From: Prevotella sp.
GTDB lineage: Bacteria; Bacteroidota; Bacteroidia; Bacteroidales; Bacteroidaceae
NCBI GenBank assembly: GCA_016285055.1
Contig: JAEEPZ010000011.1
Location: forward strand, 1 to 63,498
Direction: 5' to 3'
DNA length: 63,498 bases
The translations under genes were made by a program, and so were the position numbers. Position 1 is the first letter of the stretch. Each line of letters begins with the position of its first letter. A model generated the notes under the pieces. That model had not been told where the DNA came from. It saw only the letters and a list, made by a program, of their open reading frames with translations, and searched no databases. Positions 53,785-61,565 of the stretch are shown here, piece after piece.

Positions 53785-54912
53785 ATGGAATTCGAATCTA
53801 GTATCAATAAGAGCGATTATAAGATACTCATTGTGGATGACGTGGTGAGCAATGTGCTGCTGCTGAAGATTCTGTTGAGCAACGAGAAGTTCCAGGTGTG
53901 CACTGCCAACAGCGGTGAGGCCTGTATTGAGCAGACGAAAGCAGAGAAACCCGACCTCATCCTCTTGGATGTCATGATGCCTGGCATAGACGGTTTCCAG
54001 ACTGCTACCATCTTGAAAAAAAATCCTGAGACGCAAAACATCCCCGTCATTTTCCTTACCGCCCTCAACAACACCAGTGACTTGGTGCATGGCTTCCAGG
54101 TGGGAGCCAGCGATTTCCTGACCAAGCCCTTCAACAAGGAGGAACTGATAGTGCGTGTCATGCACCAGATAGAGCTCGTTGCTGCCAAGCGCCTCATTGA
54201 GGTTCAAAACGCTGAGCTTCGTGCCACCATAGCCAACCGTGACAAGATGTACAGCGTGATAGCCCACGACCTGCGCTCGCCAATGGCCAGCATCCGCATG
54301 GTGCTCAACTTGGTGGTGAGCGCCGCCACGCCCGAAACGGTCGGACCTGAGCTGTGGGAATTGCTTGACAAGGCCAACAAGGAGTCGGAGGACGTACACG
54401 ATCTGCTTGACAACTTGCTGAAATGGACGAAGAGCCAGACAGGCAGGCTCAATGTGGTGACGCAGGATCTTGACTTGAATGACATCATCCCAGGAGTGGT
54501 GGATATCTTCGAGATGATAGCCATGACTAAACACATCCAGCTGAAATATCAGGGCATCGGTTCTGTCATTGTCCGTGCAGACAACGACATGCTGAAGACG
54601 GTGGTCAGAAACTTTATGTCAAACGCCGTGAAGTTCAGCCCCGAGAATAGCAGTATTGACATTTCTGTGGGATTGCAGGGAGACTTTGCCAAGATCAGCG
54701 TGCGCGACCATGGCGTAGGCATTGCCCCTGAACGCTTGGAGAGCATTTTCCATAAAGGTGAGACCACCTATGGCACGGGTGGCGAGGAAGGCTCAGGCCT
54801 GGGCTTGCAGCTCTGTGCAGACTTTGCCCGCAAAAACGGCGGCGATGTGATGGTGGAATCAGTACTGGGCGAAGGCTCGACGTTTAGCCTCCTCGTTCCG
54901 CTGAAGAAATAA
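53785..54912 (+). CDS. Response-regulator receiver-histidine kinase hybrid
   Basis: 375 residues in the order receiver (1-125; phospho-acceptor D62 in LLDVMMPG, DD18-19, K114), HisKA (H161 in IAHDLRSPM) and HATPase_c (N-box MLKTVVRNFMSNAVKF, DHGVGI, GEEGSGLGLQL). No sensor or membrane domain, so it is a cytoplasmic hybrid that takes a phosphoryl group or signal from elsewhere. All catalytic residues are intact, in contrast to the AraC-fused sensor at 1.9-5.6 kb. Confidence 0.92.
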   Translation: MEFESSINKSDYKILIVDDVVSNVLLLKILLSNEKFQVCTANSGEACIEQTKAEKPDLILLDVMMPGIDGFQTATILKKNPETQNIPVIFLTALNNTSDLVHGFQVGASDFLTKPFNKEELIVRVMHQIELVAAKRLIEVQNAELRATIANRDKMYSVIAHDLRSPMASIRMVLNLVVSAATPETVGPELWELLDKANKESEDVHDLLDNLLKWTKSQTGRLNVVTQDLDLNDIIPGVVDIFEMIAMTKHIQLKYQGIGSVIVRADNDMLKTVVRNFMSNAVKFSPENSSIDISVGLQGDFAKISVRDHGVGIAPERLESIFHKGETTYGTGGEEGSGLGLQLCADFARKNGGDVMVESVLGEGSTFSLLVPLKK

Positions 54913-54930
54913 GTGGCAGAAGAATCAGAC

Positions 54931-54979
54931 CTGTGCCGTTGAAAAAGCCTTTTCCTTTTTCAACGGCACAGGCCGTTTT
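54931..54979 (+). terminator. Intrinsic terminator after the receiver-kinase gene
   Basis: Perfect 17-bp arms CTGTGCCGTTGAAAAAG / CTTTTTCAACGGCACAG, 7-nt loop, then GCCGTTTTTT. Confidence 0.88.
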
Positions 54980-54989
54980 TTATGTTTTT

Positions 54990-55109
54990 GCCAGCAGTTT
55001 TCATATTTTTAAGGCATCCCCAAAAAGTCCGAAGGCTTCGGACGCTTTGTCCGAAGGCTTCGGACACTCTGTCCGAAGGCTTCGGACTCGTTGTCCGAAG
55101 GCTTCGGAC
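54990..55109. repeat. 22-bp-period GTCCGAAG palindrome array, copy 4 (4 units) with tail
   Basis: Units start at 55027, 55049, 55071 and 55093, spacers GCTTT, ACTCT, TCGTT. The preceding GCAGTTTTCAT...GGCATCCCCAAAAA is the inverted form of the tail at 8965-8990, so the element is the same but in the opposite orientation. Confidence 0.92.
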
Positions 55110-55184
55110 TGACAATATCTGCCTGCCCACTGGTCGGGTGGTGCACGTATTCGTGCACACCTGCCAACTGAAAAAGCGGAAGAG

Positions 55185-55206
55185 CCTCCTTTAACTCCTT
55201 TACTCC
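55185..55206. repeat. Remnant of the 9-bp TTTAACTCC repeat
   Basis: Two degenerate units (CCTTTAACTCCTTTACTCC) next to the palindrome array. Downstream, GGGC-GATAAA-GCCC with a T8 run (55256-55277) is a weak terminator candidate. Confidence 0.5.
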
Positions 55207-55342
55207 CACAATAAGTGTCTTTTTGTCAACTCTGCATGACAAATAAACGGGCATGGGCGATAAAGCCCTTTTTTTTCTTTGATTTATGTCAATTGTACAC
55301 TTTTTTTTCAATTCGTAATTTGGCCGTTATTACAAAACGGAG

Positions 55343-55350
55343 TAATTTTG
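55343..55350 (+). promoter_or_regulatory. -7 box (TAATTTTG) of a candidate small RNA
   Basis: TTGG lies 19 nt upstream, the best -33/-7 pair in this spacer. No coding frame starts before the terminator at 55415-55446. Confidence 0.65.
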
Positions 55351-55356
55351 CACTTA

Positions 55357-55446
55357 GAAAAAGGAATTTTTTTGATTTGTTTTAGTAGATTAGTTTTTAA
55401 GTAGTTTGTTTTTGAAATTGGCTGTCGTGAGGACAGCCAATTTTTG
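55357..55446 (+). ncRNA. Candidate ~90-nt small RNA
   Basis: Bounded by a consensus promoter and a strong terminator: 12-bp arms AAATTGGCTGTC / GACAGCCAATTT with loop GTGAG, then TTTTTG. The body is AT-rich (GATTTGTTTTAGTAG) and carries no usable ORF. The next gene has its own promoter at 55480. Not a family I recognise. Confidence 0.5.
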
Positions 55447-55479
55447 TGCTTTTTTCTTTGCCGTATCAAGGAAAAGCAT

Positions 55480-55487
55480 TATCTTTG
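55480..55487 (+). promoter_or_regulatory. -7 box (TATCTTTG) of the 55.5-kb operon
   Basis: Nine nt before the ATG at 55496, so the transcript has almost no leader; it sets the start of the 55-aa protein and excludes the longer upstream frame. Confidence 0.72.
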
Positions 55488-55495
55488 CACACAAT

Positions 55496-55663
55496 ATGAA
55501 TTGGAAATTTATTTTGCGTTGGGTCATCACCTTTACGGTGTGCCTCGTCATTTATGATCTCACGGGCAGTTTCTGGATGTCGCTCGGCATCCTCATCCTG
55601 CTGGCAGTGGCAGAGAGCTTCGTGATAGACTGGTGGAACAAGAGGAAGGGGCGTGGCGTATGA
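55496..55663 (+). CDS. Small membrane protein (55 aa)
   Basis: MNWKFILRWVITFTVCLVIY then SFWMSLGILILLAVAESFVI and a basic tail WWNKRKGRGV: two helices with a positive C-terminus. Its stop overlaps the next ATG (ATGA), so the DUF4450 protein is translationally coupled to it. No family recognised. Confidence 0.72.
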   Translation: MNWKFILRWVITFTVCLVIYDLTGSFWMSLGILILLAVAESFVIDWWNKRKGRGV

Positions 55664-58587
55664 AACGGACGATTCTCCTGCTCACCTTCCTCTCTATACA
55701 TTATATATATATAGGAGCACAGGCGGTCAGCGGAGCCCTGCCGTCGTATAACGACTCGCGGCGCGACATGCGGCGCTCGTTGCAGTACAATCCGCAGGAC
55801 AATGCCTTCGTGTCCGAGAATGGCGTCAACCGCTTCACCCGTGCACTCTATGGAGGATATACCGACTATCGCATAGAGACCAGCGACGTGCCCATCTTTG
55901 CTGTTGCGAAGAAAGGCCATCACAAAAGCGTGCGCTTCGAGATAGCCGGCGTGCCTCTTGAATCGGCCGACTATTGCCGGTCGTGGTATCACGACGGCAT
56001 GCGCTCCTATATCCTCAGCGACCACCGATGGAAAGGCATGGGCAACGGCATCATCAGGGTGCATGTCGTGGCCCTGCACGATGTGGAAGGAGCCATCTGG
56101 CAGTTCATCTGCGACAAGTACCGCGGATCGCTGAAGGTGAAGGTGAAAGTGTGCGACATTGCCAATACGCGCATGAAGCGCAACGGCGACCTCGGTGCCG
56201 ACCCGCCAGGATGCTTCGAGCCGTCGCCAACGGAAGCCAACATGGTGGTGGGCGAAGCCACCCACAGCAACAACTTTGCACACTTGGTCATAATGCTCGA
56301 CTCCATCCATTTCATGCACGACGGCGATGCCTTCAAGCGTTTCAACGATGCCGTAGACCTCAACAAGGAGATGGCCCAGCGCATACAGTTTGACACGCCC
56401 GACCCCTACATCAACACCCTTGGCGGTGCACTCGTCATGGCAGCCGACGGCGACTGGGACGGCAAGACGTGGCTCCACGGCTGTGTGGGCTGGAGGATGC
56501 CGCTGGCAGGATGGCGCGCTGCATACGTGGGCGACGTGCTGGGATGGAACGACCGCGCCAAGAGCCATTTCACTGCCTACGCCAAGAGCCAGGTGAACAG
56601 CATAGCGCCCAGCATACCACATCCCTCGATGGACAGAGCGATGAACATGGCTCGTGCCGAAAAGACGTGGGGCACACAGATGTACAGCAACGGATACATC
56701 TGCCGCAATCCGGAGCGGATGGATCAGATGCATCACTACGACATGAACCTCAACTACATCGACGAGTTGCTGTGGCACTTCCAGTATGATGCCGACACCG
56801 ATTATATGCGCCGCATGTGGCCCGTCATCAAGTCGCATCTGGCATGGGAGAAACGCAACTACGACCCTGACGGCGACCACCTCTACGATGCCTACTGCTG
56901 CATCTGGGCCAGCGACGCCCTCTACTACAACGCTGGCGCCGTCACCCATTCATCGGCCTACAACTACCGTGGCAACCTGCTTGCCGCACGCATTGCCGAC
57001 ATCATAGGCGAAGACGGCACCCCGTACCGTCAGGAGGCAGAGGCCATCCTCAAGGCCATGAACGAGCGGCTGTGGATGCCGTCCGCAGGGCACTGGGCTG
57101 AGTATCAGGACGCCATGGGGCTGCAGCGACTGCACGAGAGCGCTGCCGTGTGGAGCATCTACACACCCATCGACTGCGGAGCATGCACGCCCGAGCAGGC
57201 TTACCGCGCCACGCAGTACATCGACCGCGAGATACCGCATTTCAGCATCGATGCCTATTTCCACACCATCTCCACCTCCAACTGGATGCCATACTCCTGG
57301 AGCATCAACAACGTTGCTCCGGCCGAGGTGATGCATACCGCGCTGGCCTATTTCGAGGCAGGACGCCCCGACGAGGGCTACCGCCTGATGAAAGGCAACA
57401 TCATGGACCAGATGTACTACGGACAGTCGCCTGCCAATTTTGGACAGCTGTCGCATTTCGACGCTGCACGTGGCGAGTGCTATCGCGACTTCGGCGACTG
57501 CATCGGCATCTCTTCACGCACACTCATCCAAGGACTCTTCGGCGTTCAGCCACAGGCCCTCTACGGCAAGTGCATCATACGCCCGGGATTCCCCAAGGAA
57601 TGGGACAAAGCCCGTCTGGTCACACCTTATATAGAATACACCTACACGCGCCAGAACGGACATTGCCGGCTGGAGGTGACGCAGCGTTTCCCGCAACAGC
57701 TGCAGATAGTGGTGCGCCAGAACCTGGACGGCGGCAACTATCAGGACATCGAGGGCAACAGCCAGCAGCATCAGGTCATAGAGTGGGAGAGCCATCTGCC
57801 GAAGACCTCCGACGCAGTGCTCAGCGCATCGGCGCGCAGCACAGAGGAAACGCCCTCCGAGCCGGTGGCGCAGGGCAAATTTGTGCCGCAGAACATCGAC
57901 CACTACTGGAATGCCGAGGTCGACGACATCTTCAAGAACAAGTACATCGCGCCACGCCCGCTGGTCACCACGCTGCAGATACCCTTGCAGGGGGTAGGGG
58001 AGTGGTGCCATCCGCAGTACACGCCGGAAATCAACGACTCCGTGTTCCGCACGCTAATCACCAACCATCAGTTCCTGATGGCTGGCGTCCCCTTCCGCAC
58101 ACCCAAGCAGGGCCACAACATTGTCTATACATCGCTGTGGAGCAACTATCCCGACGAAGTCACCGTGCCGCTGAAGGGACGTGCCTCATCGGCCTACCTG
58201 CTCATGGCCGGCAGCACCAACCACATGCAGTGCCACATTGACAACGGCCTGGTCGTCGTCACCTACACCGACCATTCCACCGACACACTCCGCCTGCGCA
58301 ATCCCGACAACTGGTGCCCCATAGAGCAAGACTACTACATCGACGGACAGGCTTTCGCCACCACTGCGCCGCGCCCTCTCCGTGTGTGTCTGGGCACAGG
58401 CACAGTCAGCGACCATCTCGGCGATGAACTTGGCATAGAGGGCGTCTACGGACGCGAGATTCCCGGCGGAGCAGCCCAGATGTTGCGCATGAAGCTCCGC
58501 CCCCACAAAAAGCTGAAGAGCCTCACGGTGCGCACCCTCAGCAACGATGTGGTTATCGGACTGATGGCCGTCACACTGCAACAATGA
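55660..58587 (+). CDS. DUF4450 protein, secreted six-hairpin glycosidase-like
   Basis: 975 residues with signal peptide MKRTILLLTFLSIHYIYIGA. The middle (~260-690) has the alternating aromatic/acidic helix motifs of an (alpha/alpha)6 barrel (WLHGCVGWRMPLAGW, ERMDQMHHYDMNLNYIDELLW, HFDAARGECYRDFGDCIGISSR); the C-terminal part is beta-rich. This matches DUF4450 carbohydrate-active proteins of Bacteroidota. Substrate unknown; no SusCD pair is nearby. Confidence 0.75.
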   Translation: MKRTILLLTFLSIHYIYIGAQAVSGALPSYNDSRRDMRRSLQYNPQDNAFVSENGVNRFTRALYGGYTDYRIETSDVPIFAVAKKGHHKSVRFEIAGVPLESADYCRSWYHDGMRSYILSDHRWKGMGNGIIRVHVVALHDVEGAIWQFICDKYRGSLKVKVKVCDIANTRMKRNGDLGADPPGCFEPSPTEANMVVGEATHSNNFAHLVIMLDSIHFMHDGDAFKRFNDAVDLNKEMAQRIQFDTPDPYINTLGGALVMAADGDWDGKTWLHGCVGWRMPLAGWRAAYVGDVLGWNDRAKSHFTAYAKSQVNSIAPSIPHPSMDRAMNMARAEKTWGTQMYSNGYICRNPERMDQMHHYDMNLNYIDELLWHFQYDADTDYMRRMWPVIKSHLAWEKRNYDPDGDHLYDAYCCIWASDALYYNAGAVTHSSAYNYRGNLLAARIADIIGEDGTPYRQEAEAILKAMNERLWMPSAGHWAEYQDAMGLQRLHESAAVWSIYTPIDCGACTPEQAYRATQYIDREIPHFSIDAYFHTISTSNWMPYSWSINNVAPAEVMHTALAYFEAGRPDEGYRLMKGNIMDQMYYGQSPANFGQLSHFDAARGECYRDFGDCIGISSRTLIQGLFGVQPQALYGKCIIRPGFPKEWDKARLVTPYIEYTYTRQNGHCRLEVTQRFPQQLQIVVRQNLDGGNYQDIEGNSQQHQVIEWESHLPKTSDAVLSASARSTEETPSEPVAQGKFVPQNIDHYWNAEVDDIFKNKYIAPRPLVTTLQIPLQGVGEWCHPQYTPEINDSVFRTLITNHQFLMAGVPFRTPKQGHNIVYTSLWSNYPDEVTVPLKGRASSAYLLMAGSTNHMQCHIDNGLVVVTYTDHSTDTLRLRNPDNWCPIEQDYYIDGQAFATTAPRPLRVCLGTGTVSDHLGDELGIEGVYGREIPGGAAQMLRMKLRPHKKLKSLTVRTLSNDVVIGLMAVTLQQ

Positions 58588-58639
58588 TTTTTCAAGTGAG
58601 AAAAATGCAGAAAAATTTGGCCGTTTCCACTTTTTGCCG

Positions 58640-58647
58640 TATCTTTG
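58640..58647 (+). promoter_or_regulatory. -7 box (TATCTTTG) of the zinc peptidase
   Basis: TTTG at 58616-58619 gives a 20-nt -33/-7 spacing; the box is 29 nt before the ATG at 58677. Confidence 0.75.
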
Positions 58648-58676
58648 CCTGTTAGAAACCATCAAATCAAAAGAAT

Positions 58677-59630
58677 ATGAAACTTACTGGAAGACGAGAG
58701 AGTCAGAACGTCGACGACAGGCGTGGGCTCAGCGGTGGTGCCAAGGCCGGCCTGGGCGGTGGCATCTTAGCAGTGATTATTGGCATCGTGATGTCACTCT
58801 TTGGCGGTGGCGGAGGCGGCGGAGGCATCGACCTCGGCTCTATCATCAGCGGCGGCGGAGGAGGACTGGGCGACATCCTCGGACAGATAACAGGCGGCGG
58901 CAGCCCCACGTCCGAGCAGGTGGACACCACCAAGTTCACAGAGGAAGAGAAAGCCCTCGCCCGCGAGTGCCGGCAGATTCTGGCCAGCACAGAGGACGTC
59001 TGGGCGAAGGTGTTCAAGGAGTACAACCTGCCCAACAGCATGACGGGCAAGAACGGCACCTACACCAATCCCACCTTGGTGCTCTTCACCAACAGCGTCA
59101 GCAGCAGCTGCGGCACAGCGTCATCGTCTGTAGGGCCATTCTATTGCTCAGGCGACCAGAACCTTTACATCGACCTCTCGTTCTTCACCGAGATGAAGCG
59201 CCAGCTGGGCGTCAACGGCAGCACCTTCGCCTATGCCTACGTCATTGCCCACGAGATAGGCCACCACGTGGAGTTCCTCACAGGCTCGCTCACCAAGGCC
59301 CATCAGGACATGAGCAATGCAGGCAGCAGCAAGCTGAAGAACCAGATCAGCGTGCGCCTCGAGCTGCTGGCCGACTACTATGCCGGCGTATGGGCACACT
59401 ACGAGGACCAGATGTATCACTCCATGGAGTACGGCGACCTGGAGAAAGGCCTTGAGCTGGCCAACGCCATCGGCGACGACTGGCTGCAGAAGCAGGCCAC
59501 AGGAAGGGCTGTGGAGGAGTCGTTCACTCACGGCACCAGCGAGCAGCGCAAACGCTGGCTGAAGAAGGGATTCCAGACAGGAGACATGCGCACATCGACA
59601 TTCCAGATAGCTAACTACAACGATCTGTAA
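58677..59630 (+). CDS. ypfJ: YpfJ-family neutral zinc metallopeptidase
   Basis: 317 residues: short N-terminus, one membrane helix (GGILAVIIGIVMSLF), a Gly-rich linker, then the peptidase with IAHEIGHHVEF (HExxH), ELLADYYAGVW (third ligand Glu) and CGTASSSVGPFYCSGDQNLYID. Known as putative neutral zinc metallopeptidase; substrate unknown. Confidence 0.93.
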   Translation: MKLTGRRESQNVDDRRGLSGGAKAGLGGGILAVIIGIVMSLFGGGGGGGGIDLGSIISGGGGGLGDILGQITGGGSPTSEQVDTTKFTEEEKALARECRQILASTEDVWAKVFKEYNLPNSMTGKNGTYTNPTLVLFTNSVSSSCGTASSSVGPFYCSGDQNLYIDLSFFTEMKRQLGVNGSTFAYAYVIAHEIGHHVEFLTGSLTKAHQDMSNAGSSKLKNQISVRLELLADYYAGVWAHYEDQMYHSMEYGDLEKGLELANAIGDDWLQKQATGRAVEESFTHGTSEQRKRWLKKGFQTGDMRTSTFQIANYNDL

Positions 59631-59652
59631 AAAATAATTGAGAAAAAACTTG

Positions 59653-59691
59653 GCGGTGCAAGGGAAAATGCTTACCTTTGCACCGCTTTTT
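59653..59691 (+). terminator. Terminator of ypfJ overlapping the ssrA promoter
   Basis: GGCGGTGCAAGG pairs with CCTTTGCACCG (one bulge) and is followed by CTTTTTTC. The right arm contains the TACCTTTG -7 box (59673-59680) of ssrA. Confidence 0.72.
59673..59680 (+). promoter_or_regulatory. -7 box (TACCTTTG) of ssrA
   Basis: TTGG about 20 nt upstream. Transcription would start ~40 nt before the mature tmRNA end, consistent with RNase P trimming. Confidence 0.68.
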
Positions 59692-59726
59692 TCATCTGCT
59701 CAACAGCAAATGCCCAACAGCACCCT

Positions 59727-60125
59727 GGGGTTGACAGGATTTGACGGCGAGATGAGATGGTACGTAAGCACGCGGAGCGGGACTATGGGAGGCTCCTTAA
59801 TCTCTTCTGTAGAAAAATTAATTGGCAACAATGAGTATGCTCTCGCTGCCTAGTCGAAGCACAGTAGACTCGAGGCTTAATTCCACTACAAGGTAGAGGA
59901 ACGAGACGTCGCCCCAAGGATGTAGACCCGAATCTGAGGATACGGCGGCGCAGGTAAATCGGGAATAGCTGCAACAGAGCCCTGATGGTGCAGTGAAGTT
60001 TTAAGGGATAAGGCTGTGGTTGGTGGCCCGGGTCTTGCCGCAGCTCGAAAACGAAGTCCGGGATAAGCGTGTAGAAAGCGTATGGTTTCCTCGTGCGGAC
60101 GAGGGTTCGATTCCCTCCAGCTCCA
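59727..60125 (+). ncRNA. ssrA: Transfer-messenger RNA
   Basis: The 5' end GGGGTTGACAGGATTTGACG pairs with the 3' CAGCTCC acceptor strand, and GGTTCGATTCCCTCC forms the T-arm. The tag frame ends ATTGGCAACAATGAGTATGC..., reading GNNEYALAA before TAG at 59851-59853. Rescues stalled ribosomes. CCA is not fully encoded. A weak terminator (60140-60196) follows. Confidence 0.95.
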
Positions 60126-60139
60126 CAAAAGCAAACATC

Positions 60140-60196
60140 AAGAGAGTTTTCACCCTATAAATTAAATATTTTAAGGTGTTAACTCTTCTTTTTTGC
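60140..60196 (+). terminator. Probable ssrA terminator
   Basis: AAGAGAGTTTTCACC pairs imperfectly with AGGTGTTAACTCTT across an AT loop, followed by CTTTTTTGC. Confidence 0.55.
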
Positions 60197-60281
60197 TTTA
60201 TTCTTTACACTACTTATAAGTATATTTACACTGTACATAATATGTACACATTTTTCTATTAACCTACTAAAATACAACACT

Positions 60282-60458
60282 ATGGAATTAAAAGCACCAC
60301 AAATAAACCTTATCTACAACAGAAGAAAGACAGCTTCTCCCACAAGAAAAGCTGCTGTAGAGGTAAGAATAACACATAACTACAAACAAAAGTATATCAG
60401 TACTGGTGTCATGTTATATCTCATCCTTATTTTTCTGGTGCCTATATTATTTTTATAA
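60282..60458 (+). pseudogene. Truncated tyrosine integrase (N-terminal stub)
   Basis: 58 codons: MELKAPQINLIYNRRKTASP, AVEVRITHNYKQKYISTGV, then an unrelated hydrophobic end and stop. The first ~44 residues match the arm-binding N-terminus of Bacteroidota phage/ICE integrases (xxRRKKAxxxxxGVVEVRITHNRKQKYISTGV). The core and catalytic domains are missing. It lies 157 bp after ssrA, a classic integration site, and is probably a relic of a lost element. Confidence 0.8.
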
Positions 60459-60493
60459 ATCTTCCTCTTTTGGGGATTTTCATGCTCTTTTGT

Positions 60494-60688
60494 TTACTGG
60501 CTGCAAACCTGCTCCTTGTATTCCAACATCAACTCGTCAGCCAGATATTCATCACTGCGGCAATGCATGTCGGCCACGCCCTCACTGATGAGATTATACG
60601 TGTCAGAATCATAGAAGAAAGCCAAGGCATCCTCAAGCGACAAGCCTGATTCCTTTGCAAAGATTGCCACTATCCTTGCATATTTCAT
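60494..60688 (-). CDS. Small DUF3791-locus protein
   Basis: 64 residues from ATG 60688 (a TTG at 60730 is rejected): MKYARIVAIFAKESGLSLED, ALAFFYDSDTYNLIS. Shares the pattern LSLxxALxxxYxSxTYxxL with the protein at 61185, so the two are paralogues. Usually found with DUF3791/DUF3990 genes; function unknown, toxin-antitoxin-like by context. Confidence 0.65.
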   Translation of the reverse strand: MKYARIVAIFAKESGLSLEDALAFFYDSDTYNLISEGVADMHCRSDEYLADELMLEYKEQVCSQ

Positions 60689-60739
60689 CTGAAGTATCGT
60701 CTTGTTGGCTTCCACAGGTATCTCGCTCAATCGCCCCCT

Positions 60740-60955
60740 TCATGCCAGTGCTCCCCTTTCCTTTAGCACTTCAGTCAGTTCCTCCACAAGATAGTCCTTG
60801 CTGAACGTGTGCAACACGTCATAGCAGGGCACAATATAGTCGTTCAGTACTCCCGACGACCGCAGCGCACCATACACCTGCGACGCACTCTTATGAAGCG
60901 CATCCGACAGGCTGCCTACGCAGAAAGTAACGAAATCCAAATGCTCCGTTCTCAT
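60740..60955 (-). CDS. DUF3791 domain protein
   Basis: 71 residues: LDFVTFCVGSLSDALHKSAS, VLNDYIVPCYDVLHTFSKDY, LVEELTEVLKERG; the YDVLHT-(x)-Y-LV-(D/E) pattern is DUF3791. It reads into the 60494 gene. Promoter TAACTTTG at 60976. Often on mobile islands. Confidence 0.75.
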   Translation of the reverse strand: MRTEHLDFVTFCVGSLSDALHKSASQVYGALRSSGVLNDYIVPCYDVLHTFSKDYLVEELTEVLKERGALA

Positions 60956-60975
60956 ACTTCATATGCTTTTGGGTG

Positions 60976-60983
60976 CAAAGTTA
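60976..60983 (-). promoter_or_regulatory. -7 box (TAACTTTG) of the DUF3791 gene
   Basis: Consensus box 20 nt before the ATG at 60955 on the minus strand. Confidence 0.65.
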
Positions 60984-61094
60984 CAAAACTTTTTCTATAT
61001 AGCATCCTTTTAGTTTGAATTTCTGTGTATAGTCTCCAAAAAAGACAGCCACGACGGGCGGTCTGTTAGATATAATAATGTGGAGAAACAAAGG

Positions 61095-61132
61095 GCGGGA
61101 ACTGAGGCCGAGGATGTCGGCGAGGGTTCCCG
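61095..61132 (+). terminator. Terminator-like hairpin without an obvious upstream gene
   Basis: GCGGGAAC ... GTTCCCGC encloses GCCGA/TCGGC and is followed by TTTTGTTTT. No plus-strand gene ends before it, so it may close a lost transcript or act in the leader of the 61185 gene. Confidence 0.55.
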
Positions 61133-61184
61133 CTTTTGTTTTATCAATATGAATCAATGACCCTGTCCCCACGATTCAGACTAT

Positions 61185-61382
61185 ATGAACGAATGCACTG
61201 TACGCGACCTCATACTTATGCTGATGGAAGAGCGTAGCTTGTCGCTTCACGAAGCCCTTGACACTGTCTATAACTCTGAGACATACGCAAAATTGACAGA
61301 CCCCGCAACAGGCCTCTATTTCCAGAGCCCTGTTTACATCTACAGTTATCTTGACAGAGAACTTGCCACAGGAAAGATGTAG
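61185..61382 (+). CDS. Small DUF3791-locus paralogue
   Basis: 65 residues: MNECTVRDLILMLMEERSLS, LHEALDTVYNSETYAKLTDP, ATGLYFQSPVYIYSYLDREL. Paralogous to 60494-60688 but on the other strand. Soluble, acidic; role unknown. Confidence 0.65.
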   Translation: MNECTVRDLILMLMEERSLSLHEALDTVYNSETYAKLTDPATGLYFQSPVYIYSYLDRELATGKM

Positions 61383-61408
61383 GATGCCATCATCTTCTGA
61401 GATATAAT

Positions 61409-61455
61409 AATAAATGTGTAATATTTAAAACAGATATGCCAATGGACAGATAAAA
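61409..61455 (+). repeat. Direct repeat flanking the HigBA-like module, left copy
   Basis: ATGTGTAATATTTAAAACAG and ATATGCCAATGGACAGATAA; nearly identical to 62212-62258. Confidence 0.85.
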
Positions 61456-61507
61456 TTGGAAAATGGTGGACATATAGGTAGATTCTATGTACTATTTTTC
61501 ACTAATT

Positions 61508-61533
61508 AGCAACTTTTCTTCATAAAAGTTGCT
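61508..61533. promoter_or_regulatory. Candidate HigA operator (10-bp inverted repeat)
   Basis: AGCAACTTTT-cttcat-AAAAGTTGCT lies 20 nt before the TACTTTTG box (61553-61560), over the expected -33 region, as for autoregulated toxin-antitoxin promoters. Confidence 0.6.
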
Positions 61534-61552
61534 TGATATGAAAACTTTTTTG

Positions 61553-61560
61553 TACTTTTG
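61553..61560 (+). promoter_or_regulatory. -7 box (TACTTTTG) of the HigBA-like module
   Basis: Five nt before the toxin ATG; the transcript is expected to be leaderless. Confidence 0.6.
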
Positions 61561-61565
61561 CATCC

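Noticed and set aside
55552..56949. 465-codon open frame antisense to the DUF4450 gene
   Set aside because: Antisense frame of a high-GC3 gene; no motif, signal peptide or promoter. The same reasoning removes long antisense frames at 32804-33907, 39644-40843, 43423-44415 and 53698-54534.
57974..58012. G-rich segment (LQIPLQGVGEW) in the DUF4450 gene as another palindromic insert
   Set aside because: Only one weak arm is present and the peptide reads like native family sequence; no inverted partner found.
59638..59853. 71-codon open frame ending NNEYALAA
   Set aside because: It is the tmRNA tag reading frame extended upstream, not an independent protein gene.
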